64,000 nt of DNA from Clostridiales bacterium (GCA_003150035.1 QALR01000016.1:1-64000), one strand, 5' to 3'. Positions 18,091 to 27,148 are shown, counted from the first letter of the stretch. Numbers and translations: made by a program. The notes: generated by a model from the letters alone, not told the origin.

Positions 18091-18119
18091 TTGCGGAAAA
18101 TGCAAAATCGGTGTATAAT
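18091..18119 (+). promoter_or_regulatory. Promoter of the RNase J gene
   Basis: TTGCGG (18091-18096) and TATAAT (18114-18119) are 17 bases apart. Transcription from here gives a leader of about 280 bases. Confidence 0.65.
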
Positions 18120-18125
18120 GAAAAA

Positions 18126-18405
18126 AGAGAAAGGAAACTTCTTCCTTTCACATTTTTACGAAAATAATTTGAACACAATATAGATGGCGTTTTACCGGCG
18201 CGCGGAGCAGACGGCGCACCGGTTGAACGCAAAAGGACCTTCTACTTTCATGGAGAGGCGCCGCGGAAGGGCGTGCGATGTGTCTCTCCATGATACATAT
18301 TGAATCAGATTATTGACCCGAACAGAACGTATGTTTTTCTGTTCAGGATTTTTGCTGTGATTTTTTAAAGAAAGGAACCCTGTTTTGGACAGGGTGGTAT
18401 GATGT
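18126..18405 (+). promoter_or_regulatory. Long structured 5' leader of the RNase J gene
   Basis: The leader holds a strong hairpin, TCATGGAGAG (18248-18257) with CTCTCCATGA (18284-18293), extended inward by GCGCC/GGCGT. Next to the start codon is a second perfect 7-bp stem, ACCCTGT (18377-18383) with ACAGGGT (18389-18395). Its 3' arm carries GGGTGG, the only Shine-Dalgarno-like sequence at normal distance from the ATG at 18406, while AAAGGA lies just before the 5' arm. Such a layout could control translation or serve as a target of RNase J itself. No gene is seen in 18030-18405. Confidence 0.55.
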
Positions 18406-20139
18406 ATGCCAAGAACGGCCAAATCAACAAAAGAAACAAAAGCAGAAAAGATGGCAAAGCCGGCCAAGACAAGAGGAAAGCTGAAAAAGCTTCGTGTCAT
18501 TCCGCTCGGCGGACTGGATGAGATCGGAAAGAATCTGACGGTTCTCGAATACAGCGACAGCATTCTCATTGTCGACTGCGGGCTCGGCTTTCCCAATGAC
18601 GATATGTTAGGAATCGACCTTGTTGTCCCAGATATTACCTATCTTGTCAGCAATGCGGATAAAATCCGCGGCATTGTGCTCACACACGGCCATGAAGACC
18701 ATATCGGCGGAATTCCGTACCTTCTGCAGAAGCTGAACGTTCCGATTTACGGAACAAGGCTGACACTCGGAATTTTGGAAAACAAATTTGAAGAGCATGT
18801 ATTCGATTTCAAGCCGGAGCTTCATTGCGTGAAAGCAGGAGACACCGTCGTCCTCGGACAATTTGAGGTGGAATTTATACGCGTCAACCATTCGATTGCA
18901 GACGCCTGTGCGCTTGCCATTCGGACGCCGGTCGGAACCGTCGTTCACTCCGGCGACTTCAAAATTGATCCGACGCCGATTGATGGTGAGATGACCGACC
19001 TTGCCAGGTTCGGAGAAATCGGAAAAGAGGGCGTTTTGCTTTTCATGTGCGAATCGACAAATGTTGAGCGTCTGGGCTTTACGCCTTCGGAAAGGAAAGT
19101 CGGCGAATCGCTTGCCCGGTTTTTCGAAACCTACAAGAAAAAGCGCATCGTCATCGCGACATTTTCCTCAAACGTCCACCGTGTGCAGCAGATCATCAAT
19201 TCTGCCGCAAAATACGGAAGGAAGGTCGCCGTCACCGGGCGCAGTATGATTAACATCGTTTCCGCCGCGGTGGAGCTCGGTTATATGAGCTTCCCGGAGG
19301 GGGTGCTCGTCGACATCAACGAAATCAAAAAATATCCGCCGGAGAAAATGACCATCGTCTCCACCGGCAGCCAAGGTGAACCGATGTCAGCCCTCTACCG
19401 CATGGCGTTCGGCATGCACGACAGAGTGGAGCTCGGATCCGGAGACGTCGTCATCATCAGCGCTTCGGCAATTCCGGGCAACGAAAAACTGGTCGGCAAC
19501 ATTATCAATGAGCTGTATAAGAAGGGCGTCACCGTGCTCAACGACAGTGTCGCGGAGGTCCATGTTTCCGGGCACGCCTGTCAAGAGGAGCTGAAAATTC
19601 TGCACGCACTGCTCCGTCCGAAATATTTCATGCCGGTTCACGGAGAGGCGCGTCATCTCTACCATCATAAAGAACTGGCCGAATACATGGGAATGCCGTC
19701 CAACCATATTTTTATATCGGAAATCGGCAAAATTTTGGAAATCGGCGCAGACAGCGCAAAATTCAACGGCACAGTCCCTGCCGGCATTGTTCTTGTGGAC
19801 GGCACCGGTGTCGGAGACGTCGGCAATGTGGTGCTGCGTGACAGGCGTCATCTTTCAGAGGACGGCATTATCATCGTCGTTTCCACCATCGACGCGCAGG
19901 CGTATGACATTATATCCGGTCCTGAAATCGTTTCACGCGGTTTTGTCTACGCCAAGGAATCGGAAAAGCTTATCGACCAGATCCGGCTCATCGCGCGCGA
20001 CGCGCTATACGGATGTCTGAACAAAGGCGTCGTCGACTGGACGCAGCTCAAATACAAGGTCAAGGATGATCTCTCCAAATTTATTTATTCCCAGACCAAG
20101 CGCAAGCCGATGATCCTGCCTATCATTATGGATATTTGA
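18406..20139 (+). CDS. rnjA: Ribonuclease J
   Basis: The 577-residue metallo-beta-lactamase/beta-CASP nuclease degrades and matures RNA with endonuclease and 5'-to-3' exonuclease activity. It has the metal motif LTHGHEDHIGG (about residue 90), a second His motif HSGDFKID, VTGRSMIN and VSGHACQEELK in the beta-CASP part, and the ending typical of RNase J. The first 25 residues are a Lys/Ala/Thr-rich tail before VIPLGGLDEIGKN. The ATG at 18406 is the most plausible start but its ribosome site lies in a hairpin; M at 18451 is an alternative with a poorer site. J1 versus J2 cannot be told from this window. Confidence 0.95.
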   Translation: MPRTAKSTKETKAEKMAKPAKTRGKLKKLRVIPLGGLDEIGKNLTVLEYSDSILIVDCGLGFPNDDMLGIDLVVPDITYLVSNADKIRGIVLTHGHEDHIGGIPYLLQKLNVPIYGTRLTLGILENKFEEHVFDFKPELHCVKAGDTVVLGQFEVEFIRVNHSIADACALAIRTPVGTVVHSGDFKIDPTPIDGEMTDLARFGEIGKEGVLLFMCESTNVERLGFTPSERKVGESLARFFETYKKKRIVIATFSSNVHRVQQIINSAAKYGRKVAVTGRSMINIVSAAVELGYMSFPEGVLVDINEIKKYPPEKMTIVSTGSQGEPMSALYRMAFGMHDRVELGSGDVVIISASAIPGNEKLVGNIINELYKKGVTVLNDSVAEVHVSGHACQEELKILHALLRPKYFMPVHGEARHLYHHKELAEYMGMPSNHIFISEIGKILEIGADSAKFNGTVPAGIVLVDGTGVGDVGNVVLRDRRHLSEDGIIIVVSTIDAQAYDIISGPEIVSRGFVYAKESEKLIDQIRLIARDALYGCLNKGVVDWTQLKYKVKDDLSKFIYSQTKRKPMILPIIMDI

Positions 20140-20232
20140 GCGGCCTCGGTCCGTCATACAACATTCGATCTCGCGGATATATGCAAAAATCTTCCCGTCT
20201 AAAAAGGCGGGAAAAAACATCGGAGAAATCAA

Positions 20233-23133
20233 ATGAACCAAAATCCTCACAACCGAAGAAGTGACGGCGCCTACTACCCCGAATCTCCCGTCATCGGGAG
20301 GTTCGTCTCGCCATGGGATACTAGCGGTTGGTATTCCGTGTTTGCCGAATTTGACGTCGGCGCAAAGCTTCATTCCAACGAGGAGGTCACCGCCTCCTCT
20401 GTCCCGGAACGCCTGCGCGGGGCAGATTATATCATGACATTCAACTCCCGCGCAGATGGATTTGACGATAAGCAGGAGGTGGACTTCTTCTGCGAGAGGG
20501 ACGCCATCGTTTCTGTGGCGATCGACGCCAGACTTTCCCTCGCACTCCCGTCTTTTATCGCGGAATTCACCGCCACAGGCGAGAGCCTTCTCGCCTCAGA
20601 CGGACGGGAATACCTCCTTTTCGAAAGGACCTATTCGGCGGGTTCACATGTACATATTCCCGGCATTTGCGGCGACTGCAACCATTTTGTCGTGTTTGCG
20701 CGCCCTGCCGCCGCCCTGGAAAAAGCCCTCCTGCCGAAGACACCGGTGCTTGGCACTCGGGCGGCGCCCTATCAAAAGAGAACGTATCGCAGCCACCTGG
20801 TGGAAGTGTTCAACGACGAGAACGCCTTGTCGCGTTTTTCCTGCCGCGGCTGCAAACTTACCGAAAGAGACGGAAATCCGCGTGACCGCTTTGTTCGTAT
20901 GCGGGGCGAAGCCTCTCTCAAAAAAGAGCTTACCGCCCTTTCCTCCCGTGTCGTTTTGACAGCAAAAATCAGCTGCACATCCGGCGTACTCTCCGTCGCC
21001 TTCTTAGGAGAGGTCGGCGCACTCTGCGGCGCCGTACTGAATGGCGACAGACTCTGCGCGATGGATGGAACATCCATCGCGCCTTACGTGCCAGGGGAGG
21101 AAATTCTTCTTCGGCTTGTGTTCGACACGGAACTCGAGGAATACGACGTTTGGGCAAACAGCCGTATGCTTTGCCGGACAAGGGTGCTCTCGGACCGCGT
21201 GCCGCTTGCCGTATCCGTTTCCTGTGACGGGGAAGGTACGCTTGATAATCTTTATGTATTCGACGACACTGAGCTTTACGTTGCATGCGAGGAATTTGAT
21301 TCCGGAACAGACGCCGTTTCGGCGAGCGGAAACGCGGAATGCCAATGCGTTCCGGAGCCGTTTGACGACGATCCCAGTCTTTCTCTGTCCTCCTCAGACG
21401 GCAAGGACGCCTATACGGAATATCTCTTCCCTGCCGTATCCGGTATTCTTTCGGTGGAAACCAAGGTACGCGCGCACGGAACAGGTCTTGTGCTTGTGCC
21501 GGAAATGACAGATGAAAACGGGACGCCTGTCTGCCGCATCGCGCTTTACAAAAACTGCCTGTTTGCGACAGACGGCGACGACTGGGTAGAAATTTACGAG
21601 GGGCTTACGGATTGGCAGTATTATCCCGCTGGGAACTGGTATCAGATCAAGGTGACGCTCGACACCGACCGTTCTGTTTATACGCTGATGGTAGACGGCG
21701 CCGTTCGCGCGGTGGATTTTCGGTTTATCCGCTCTGTGAAAAGCGTATCCCGACTGGTATTTTCCGTGCAGGGCGGTGAACGCCTGCTTGTCGGCAGGAT
21801 CCGCATTTATGACGCCGCTGATTTTTCCCGCGGCGTGCTTCCCGCAGCTCCGGTATTTGATGTGAAAGGCGCCCCGTATTTTGCTGCGGGAGACGGAACG
21901 ACGCTCGACACCGCCGCCATTCAGCATGCGGTAGACGATGCCGCCATGACCGGCGGTACCGTGTATCTGCATGACGGCGTGTTCTTCTCCGGAGAAATTT
22001 TCCTTGCCTCAGATATGACCTTTTTCGTGGACACGACGGCAACGCTGCTTGGCACGAAAGATCACGGTGAATATCCGCTGCAGGAGCCTCGCACAAGTCT
22101 TTGCGCGCACCGTCAGCTTGGACGCGGACTGCTCTATGGCGAAGGACTTTCCAACGTCCGCATAACGGGCGGCGGCATGCTCGACGGAAACGGGCGTTAC
22201 CGCTTTAAGATGAATGATCCGGCAGCAGACAGACGTGCGCTCGACGCCAGACCGGACCTTGTCTATATTGCCTATTCGGACGGCATCACGGTCGAGCACC
22301 TGAATTTCAAGAGCAGCGCTTTTTGGACTGTTGTTCCGCTTTCCAGCTCCAATATTCTCCTTCGCGGACTCAATCTCGACTGTATGAATACGCCGAACCG
22401 GGACGGAATCGATCCCGTAGACTGCCACGATATGACCATTTACGGCTGCAACATCATGGCGGGGGACGACGGACTGTGCTTCAAGAGCTCCGACCCCGTC
22501 GGATGCTATAATATTTACGTGGAAGATATGATGATCCAGAGTCTTGCCTCCGGCATTAAGTTCGGCACAGACACGTATTTCTGCCTGAAAGATACAGAAA
22601 TTTGCGGCTGTACGGTGAAAAATGTCAACCGATGCGGCATTTCTCTTGAAACCGTAGACGGCGCAGCGGTTGAAAATGTGCTGTTCTGCCGCATCGACAT
22701 GACGGACGTTGGCGCGCCGGCCTATCTTGTCGTCGGGAACCGGAATCGTCTTCCCCGCAAAGAGGGCATTGCCGAACGGACAGGCTATATGAAAAACGTG
22801 ATTTTCCGCGAGCTTCGATTTGAACATCCCTATCCGTTCAGCTATACAAAAAATATCCGGGAAGTCATGATCGTCGGTCAAAATGAAAGACAGCGTATCG
22901 AAAACGTCGTCTTTGAGCGATGCCGGTTTGTCCTGCCCGGCGGATTTGACGCTCTCCCGGGCTGCCCTGCCGTAATTGATAAAAAATATCCGGAATACGA
23001 CAGGCACGGCCTTTCCGCCGGCTCCATGTTTTGCGTGCGCTTTGCAAAAAACGTCCGTGTCGAAAACTGCGATATCACACTTGAAAAACCGGACGCAAGA
23101 CCTTCTATCGCTTATTTTGACTATGAGGAATGA
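20233..23133 (+). CDS. Large GH28-type (polygalacturonase-like) protein with N-terminal beta-sandwich domains
   Basis: The 966-residue product has two halves. Residues 1-535 are beta-rich with repeated laminin-G-like features (GNWYQIKVTLDTDRSVYTLMV). Residues 540-966 form a right-handed beta-helix with GH28 signatures: AIQHAVDDAAMTGGTVYLHDG, MNTPNRDGIDPVDC, the acid pair MAGDDGLCFKS, and ASGIKFGT. Catalytic aspartates are therefore present. GH28 enzymes hydrolyse galacturonan or related uronic-acid linkages; the exact substrate is unknown. No signal peptide is visible, which suggests cytoplasmic action on imported oligosaccharides. CGGAGA precedes the start. It follows rnjA by 93 bases and a strong terminator ends it. 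Confidence 0.88.
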   Translation: MNQNPHNRRSDGAYYPESPVIGRFVSPWDTSGWYSVFAEFDVGAKLHSNEEVTASSVPERLRGADYIMTFNSRADGFDDKQEVDFFCERDAIVSVAIDARLSLALPSFIAEFTATGESLLASDGREYLLFERTYSAGSHVHIPGICGDCNHFVVFARPAAALEKALLPKTPVLGTRAAPYQKRTYRSHLVEVFNDENALSRFSCRGCKLTERDGNPRDRFVRMRGEASLKKELTALSSRVVLTAKISCTSGVLSVAFLGEVGALCGAVLNGDRLCAMDGTSIAPYVPGEEILLRLVFDTELEEYDVWANSRMLCRTRVLSDRVPLAVSVSCDGEGTLDNLYVFDDTELYVACEEFDSGTDAVSASGNAECQCVPEPFDDDPSLSLSSSDGKDAYTEYLFPAVSGILSVETKVRAHGTGLVLVPEMTDENGTPVCRIALYKNCLFATDGDDWVEIYEGLTDWQYYPAGNWYQIKVTLDTDRSVYTLMVDGAVRAVDFRFIRSVKSVSRLVFSVQGGERLLVGRIRIYDAADFSRGVLPAAPVFDVKGAPYFAAGDGTTLDTAAIQHAVDDAAMTGGTVYLHDGVFFSGEIFLASDMTFFVDTTATLLGTKDHGEYPLQEPRTSLCAHRQLGRGLLYGEGLSNVRITGGGMLDGNGRYRFKMNDPAADRRALDARPDLVYIAYSDGITVEHLNFKSSAFWTVVPLSSSNILLRGLNLDCMNTPNRDGIDPVDCHDMTIYGCNIMAGDDGLCFKSSDPVGCYNIYVEDMMIQSLASGIKFGTDTYFCLKDTEICGCTVKNVNRCGISLETVDGAAVENVLFCRIDMTDVGAPAYLVVGNRNRLPRKEGIAERTGYMKNVIFRELRFEHPYPFSYTKNIREVMIVGQNERQRIENVVFERCRFVLPGGFDALPGCPAVIDKKYPEYDRHGLSAGSMFCVRFAKNVRVENCDITLEKPDARPSIAYFDYEE

Positions 23134-23140
23134 ACCATAC

Positions 23141-23175
23141 AAAAAGCATCCCCTGCGGCGGGGATGCTTTTTTTG
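23141..23175. terminator. Bidirectional terminator between the GH28 gene and spoIIP
   Basis: A perfect 10-bp stem (AAGCATCCCC 23144-23153 with GGGGATGCTT 23160-23169) has T-runs on both strands, between stops at 23133 (plus) and 23179 (minus). Confidence 0.9.
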
Positions 23176-23178
23176 CGC

Positions 23179-24207
23179 CTATTTTGCGGTAACAGACGCC
23201 GCGAAAACTTCTCCGAAGGCCTGTGCCGTACGGATCGCCTCCTCGACGCTGTTGCCGCAGGTTCCAATCTCCGCTGTCAATACCGTAACAGGCAAATGCT
23301 GATTCAAGCGGGAGCGTGAGATCTCCGTCGGCATCAGGAGAGACGGATAGCTTGCCGCAAGCTTTTCCGCGAGCGCAAGGGACGCCGCAGCACCCGTCTC
23401 CCAATCCTCATAGGGGGCGCCGTCTGCATCCGTACCGATGACAAGACGCATTTGTGCCATCGTTCCGGCTTCTCCCGCCGTTACCGGCCGAAGCATATTT
23501 CCGTTATCATCAAGCAGAATATCCCGATGAATATCTACGACATACCGGACATCGGGATATTCCGCAAGCGCCTCCTCTAGCGCCTCGTATGCCGCCGCAT
23601 AGGAACCGCGCCCTGAGGTCACGGAAAGCTCCACATACTCTGCCTGAATGCCGCGGTTTGCAAGAGACTCGATAAACGCTTCCGCTACCGCGACGACAGA
23701 ACTCTCCCGCGTCCCGGAATTGACATAAGAACCGTCTATGTATTCATACGCCTCTGCCGCGGAATAGCCTTCATAAGGATGTGTATTGATGACGAGAACC
23801 GTTACGGTATCCCCGCCTACCCCCTCTAACGGCTGCGGGCTCACCGCTTCGATGTCGTAATGCGTTTGGTTATCATAATGTTTTCCGACTGTCCACGCGC
23901 TGAGATCGCAGGGCAGGATGGCAAGCGCGCCGTCGGAAAGCTTCTCATAATCAAACTCATACAAATCGGTCGTCGTCTCTCCGGTTGTCGTTTCCGTACT
24001 ATCTCCCGTCGTTGTCTCGTCTCCGGCTCCTCCTAAGAAAGAAAAAAGCCCAAATTTTCCTGCGCATAAAACCATGCAGGCAAGCAGGATGACAGCAAGC
24101 AGAATAAGGAAATACTTAGAAAACGCCGACCTATTTTCCCTGCGTTTCCTTTTTTGCAGGTATGGAACCGTTTCGTCCCTGACCGGGACCGGTAAATTTC
24201 GATTCAT
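23179..24207 (-). CDS. spoIIP: Stage II sporulation protein P
   Basis: The 342-residue protein is the amidase/endopeptidase of the SpoIID-SpoIIM-SpoIIP engulfment complex, which thins septal peptidoglycan. It has a short cytoplasmic start, one membrane segment (about residues 32-55), a Thr-rich linker, and the catalytic domain with VLVINTHPYEGYS, YVVDIHRDIL and VLTAEIGTCGNS. The start at 24207 has GGAGG 7-8 bases upstream; an earlier start at 24231 is less likely. It lies downstream of gpr, with a likely terminator between them. Expression is expected in the mother cell during sporulation. Confidence 0.94.
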   Translation of the reverse strand: MNRNLPVPVRDETVPYLQKRKRRENRSAFSKYFLILLAVILLACMVLCAGKFGLFSFLGGAGDETTTGDSTETTTGETTTDLYEFDYEKLSDGALAILPCDLSAWTVGKHYDNQTHYDIEAVSPQPLEGVGGDTVTVLVINTHPYEGYSAAEAYEYIDGSYVNSGTRESSVVAVAEAFIESLANRGIQAEYVELSVTSGRGSYAAAYEALEEALAEYPDVRYVVDIHRDILLDDNGNMLRPVTAGEAGTMAQMRLVIGTDADGAPYEDWETGAAASLALAEKLAASYPSLLMPTEISRSRLNQHLPVTVLTAEIGTCGNSVEEAIRTAQAFGEVFAASVTAK

Positions 24208-24263
24208 CGTAAACCTCCGCCCGAGAAGCACCGTGGTCTTTGTCTACCGCTTCTCTTTATCTT

Positions 24264-24297
24264 CAGAAATAGAACAGCGGCGCCGACCGCCGCCGCT
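24264..24297 (-). terminator. Probable terminator after gpr
   Basis: A perfect 7-bp stem (AGCGGCG 24276-24282 with CGCCGCT 24291-24297) is followed on the minus strand by GTTCTATTTC. The T-run is imperfect. Confidence 0.5.
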
Positions 24298-24323
24298 ATA
24301 TCTATATGGAAGATCCTCTGCTT

Positions 24324-25220
24324 TTATGCCATCATTGCCATTTCCTCATAGGAAAAGTTTCCGTGAAACGCCCGATTGATGGCGTAGCCGATAATGGTTC
24401 CCACATTTTGCACAATGATATCAATCTCCTTCGGCGATACAAACAGGCCCGACAGCTTCTGCAAAAGCGACGCATCTGTTTCCCTGCCCGCAAGCGCGTC
24501 ATACACAAGCGTCGCCGTGTCCACAACGGTCGGCACGCCAATGGCAATGACGGGAACGCCGATATACGCGCGATCAAAGGAAGCGCGCCTGTTGCCGACA
24601 CCAGAACCGGGAGAAATCCCAGTGTCTGAAAGCTGAATGGTGCGCGCAAGCCGCGCTGCCTCTCTTGCGGCCAGTGAATCCACCACGACAACGACATCCG
24701 GATGCAGGTCCTTTACCGCACTTTTTACAAGAGCGGCGGCTTCCATTCCTGTTTTCGCCATGACGCCGGGCGATAGAGCGGCAAGATCGAAAAAGCCGCT
24801 TTTCGCAAAAAAATCCGCATCGTTCTCCTTGATGTGATGGGTAACGAGCACCTTCTCCGCAGCGAGGACACCAACGGCGTCTGCGGCAAGCGCCCGGTTC
24901 CCAAGCCCGCAAATCAGCGCGCTCGATACCTTTCCGCAGATATCCCGTATTTGCTCGGCAAGAATGTCGCAAAGCTCGGTAAGCTCGGTATAACCGAGGC
25001 CCGCGGCGGTCGGATAGGAAATCGTGACGTACTTTCCGCATGGTTTCCCGAGCTTTCTCTCTCCATTTTCATTGACAATATCAATGGTACTGATTTTCAC
25101 ATCGCCCTTTTTTATCTCCCTGTAAAGCACGCCGTCAACCTCTCCTGAGGACGCCTTTGCTTCGGCGCTCATTGCCTTATCGCGCATCTCCTCCGCGAGA
25201 TCGGTTCTGATTTCAAACAT
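24324..25220 (-). CDS. gpr: GPR endopeptidase, germination protease
   Basis: The 298-residue aspartic-type protease degrades small acid-soluble spore proteins at germination. It contains IRTDLAEE at the N-terminus, ICGLGNRALAADAVG, VVDSLAAREAARLARTIQLSDTGISPGSGVGNRR and VPVIAIGVPTVVD, all typical of GPR. AAAGGTGG lies 6 bases before the chosen start at 25220, leaving only four residues before RTDLA, shorter than the removable propeptide of Bacillus GPR. An ATG at 25247 would give 13 residues there but has a poorer ribosome site, so the true start needs N-terminal data. It should be made late, in the forespore. Confidence 0.95.
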   Translation of the reverse strand: MFEIRTDLAEEMRDKAMSAEAKASSGEVDGVLYREIKKGDVKISTIDIVNENGERKLGKPCGKYVTISYPTAAGLGYTELTELCDILAEQIRDICGKVSSALICGLGNRALAADAVGVLAAEKVLVTHHIKENDADFFAKSGFFDLAALSPGVMAKTGMEAAALVKSAVKDLHPDVVVVVDSLAAREAARLARTIQLSDTGISPGSGVGNRRASFDRAYIGVPVIAIGVPTVVDTATLVYDALAGRETDASLLQKLSGLFVSPKEIDIIVQNVGTIIGYAINRAFHGNFSYEEMAMMA

Positions 25221-25255
25221 GATAAACCACCTTTCAGGGGGCGGCATGTTTCCTG

Positions 25256-25297
25256 AAAAAAACCGCCTCTCAGAAAGTTATTCTTCACGAAAGGCGG
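25256..25297 (-). terminator. Terminator after the YesL-like gene
   Basis: A 9-bp stem (25263-25271 with 25289-25297, including one G-U pair on the minus strand) is followed by seven T residues. It separates the YesL-like gene from gpr. Confidence 0.7.
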
Positions 25298-25306
25298 CGT
25301 ATCTAT

Positions 25307-26311
25307 TCAGTCCTTTTCGGATTCAGGCTCTGAAATATCCATATCCTCATCTCCAGAATAGTATGGGTCAATCATATACTTCTTGATTTTCGGATAGGCG
25401 GCATACATCCCCATAAAGGCACAGGTGGAAAACAAAATCATAAACACGCTGATGACGCCGAGCGGAATAAATATCGAGGCGAGGCTGAGGGTCAAACCAA
25501 TCAGCATGACGATTCCGAGAAACATGATAAAATTTCGCCCGAATCCAAGAAGAGAGAAAATGGCCGCATTTTTTATGATTTTAGGCAGACTGAGTTCAAA
25601 GGTCACCATGATGGTATAAATATAAAACCGCATAAACGAGTAAAGAATGATGACAATCAGCATGCAGTAGAAGAGGACATAATATCGGGAATAGTTATAA
25701 TAGTAGCTGTAAAGGGAAAAGAAGCAAAGCCCGATCATCAAAACATCCAGAATCCCGAACGGGAGCGATTGCTTCCAACTGGTTTTGATGGTCGATTTGA
25801 AATCCTGCCACAAAAAAACAGGCTCTCCCTTGACGAGGTTTTTGACAAGATACGTGCAGCCTGCATTGACGGGACCAAAAGTAAAGATAATGAGCGCCGC
25901 AAGCCCGCGAAGAATATATGTCGCCGTTGTCGGCGCATAAATGGTAGTCATCGCGCCATGGATGCCGAGCAGCGCCGACATAGACGGCGAAAATTCTCCG
26001 GATGCAGTCTGAATCCCGCTGATAACCGGAAATACTTCACTCGCCGGCGCGGCGCCCGCTTCACCGAAAAAGCCGCTGATCGAAAGAAGCAGGAAGAAGA
26101 TCGGGAAATTTCCAACGATGTAAAGCGCGTTCACCCAGACAAGCCTCGTGAACTTTCGGGCATAGAGCTTAAAGAAATTGATAAAGTTATAATCAGTAAT
26201 GATGTCTTCCTTCTTGACGCCCTTTCCATCCTTGGAATAATTCCAAAAAAGGCTGAATCTTTTTTTCTTCGGCGGCTTTACCGGCTCGCCGTGTTCGTCA
26301 AATTCTCTCAA
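25307..26311 (-). CDS. YesL-family (DUF624) membrane protein
   Basis: The 334-residue protein has a charged N-terminus (FDEHGEPVKPPKKKRFSLFWNYSKDGKGVKKEDI) and about five or six membrane segments, beginning near residue 57 (VWVNALYIVGNFPIFFLLL) and ending near residue 300, followed by an acidic tail. LKSTIKTSWKQ-like and FGPVNAGCTYLVKN stretches fit the DUF624/YesL family, which is linked to carbohydrate uptake loci but has no proven role. The start is a TTG at 26311, supported by GGGGAAG 8 bases upstream. It follows the DUF4364 gene by 44 bases. Confidence 0.75.
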   Translation of the reverse strand: MREFDEHGEPVKPPKKKRFSLFWNYSKDGKGVKKEDIITDYNFINFFKLYARKFTRLVWVNALYIVGNFPIFFLLLSISGFFGEAGAAPASEVFPVISGIQTASGEFSPSMSALLGIHGAMTTIYAPTTATYILRGLAALIIFTFGPVNAGCTYLVKNLVKGEPVFLWQDFKSTIKTSWKQSLPFGILDVLMIGLCFFSLYSYYYNYSRYYVLFYCMLIVIILYSFMRFYIYTIMVTFELSLPKIIKNAAIFSLLGFGRNFIMFLGIVMLIGLTLSLASIFIPLGVISVFMILFSTCAFMGMYAAYPKIKKYMIDPYYSGDEDMDISEPESEKD

Positions 26312-26355
26312 TTTTCAAACTTCCCCATTTCTGAAAATTTTTGTAGATTTCCTTT

Positions 26356-26925
26356 TTATTTTTCATCCTCTGCCGCCCATGAATCCGCCAGATAATTCAT
26401 ATCTCCCGAGAGCAGGCTGAGAATCCCGCGGTATACAAGCTCGGCTTTGTCGTCAAAATGATATTTCATCAGCTCTGCCTGCCGCTTGGTTTCCACGACG
26501 ACAGAGGTCTGCATAAATACGCCGTCGCTGTCACGGCATTCGCATTTCAGGGCAAATCTTCCGTCTTCAAGAGGAACGACTTCACTTTTTATCTTCGTGC
26601 CGCGACTTTGAAAGGAAAGCAGCCGGAGAGCGGAACGAAGTGCCCGTTCACGAATAGGGCGCAGAAGATCGCTTTGCAGGGTTTGCGCCGCAGCTCTTCC
26701 CTCCGGTGTGATGGCATAGTATTCCTTGCCGTCCCGTATCGTCTTTTGAACCGCTTTCGTCTCGCAAAGCTCATAGAAGCAATCCATAAAATCAAACTGC
26801 CGTACAAATTCGTCCTGAACCACCATGTCATGCAGTGTCACAAAGTCGACCGGACGTTCCATGTGCATCAGCAGATACAGGATGAAAATTTTGATATCCG
26901 TCTTGTCCGTCAGCGCAAACGGCAT
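26356..26925 (-). CDS. DUF4364 family protein (likely winged-helix)
   Basis: The 189-residue soluble protein starts with a winged-helix-like region (KTDIKIFILYLLMHMERPVDFVTLHDMVVQDEFVRQFDFMDCFYELC), then YYAITPEGRAAA, and a C-terminal beta part with VPLEDGRFALKCECRDSDG. This matches the DUF4364 layout, which looks like a transcription regulator, but no target is known. GGAAGGGTGG lies about 6-12 bases before the ATG at 26925; a TTG at 26949 is in frame but less likely. It heads a short minus-strand unit with the YesL-like gene. Confidence 0.82.
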   Translation of the reverse strand: MPFALTDKTDIKIFILYLLMHMERPVDFVTLHDMVVQDEFVRQFDFMDCFYELCETKAVQKTIRDGKEYYAITPEGRAAAQTLQSDLLRPIRERALRSALRLLSFQSRGTKIKSEVVPLEDGRFALKCECRDSDGVFMQTSVVVETKRQAELMKYHFDDKAELVYRGILSLLSGDMNYLADSWAAEDEK

Positions 26926-26969
26926 TCCTTTCCACCCTTCCTTCTTCAAAAGAATTTTTCTTTATTCTA

Positions 26970-27142
26970 TAGGGAGCTCGTTCTGTTATTCAACGTGACA
27001 AGGTGCAACATCCGGTCGTACTGTGCTTTCAGCAGAAGACAAGTCCCCTGCAAAAAACGCAACCGGAGCCCGCCGCCTGCTTCAGCATAGCGTAAGGGAG
27101 ACTAGGAGCATCTTGCCTACGTTATAGTTTATCACAAACAAA
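26970..27142 (-). ncRNA. ssrS: Probable 6S RNA (rod-like RNA with central bubble)
   Basis: No gene fits here, but the minus-strand transcript folds into one long rod. AACGU pairs with ACGUU (27119-27123 with 26992-26996), GGCAAG with CUUGUC, UGC with GCA, UGCU with AGCA, and a 12-base arm (GCAGGCGGCGGG) with CUUGUCUUCUGC at 11 of 12 positions. Several pairs are G-U on the minus strand and would be A-C mismatches on the plus strand, which fixes the sense. A large asymmetric open region lies in the middle and a T-rich terminal loop at the tip. This is the architecture of 6S RNA, which sequesters housekeeping RNA polymerase. The ends are approximate. Confidence 0.6.
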
Positions 27143-27148
27143 GGAATC

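Noticed and set aside
22009..23142. Open frame of 377 codons on the minus strand
   Set aside because: It lies opposite the GH28-type gene and has low-complexity composition; it is a shadow of that gene's codon bias.
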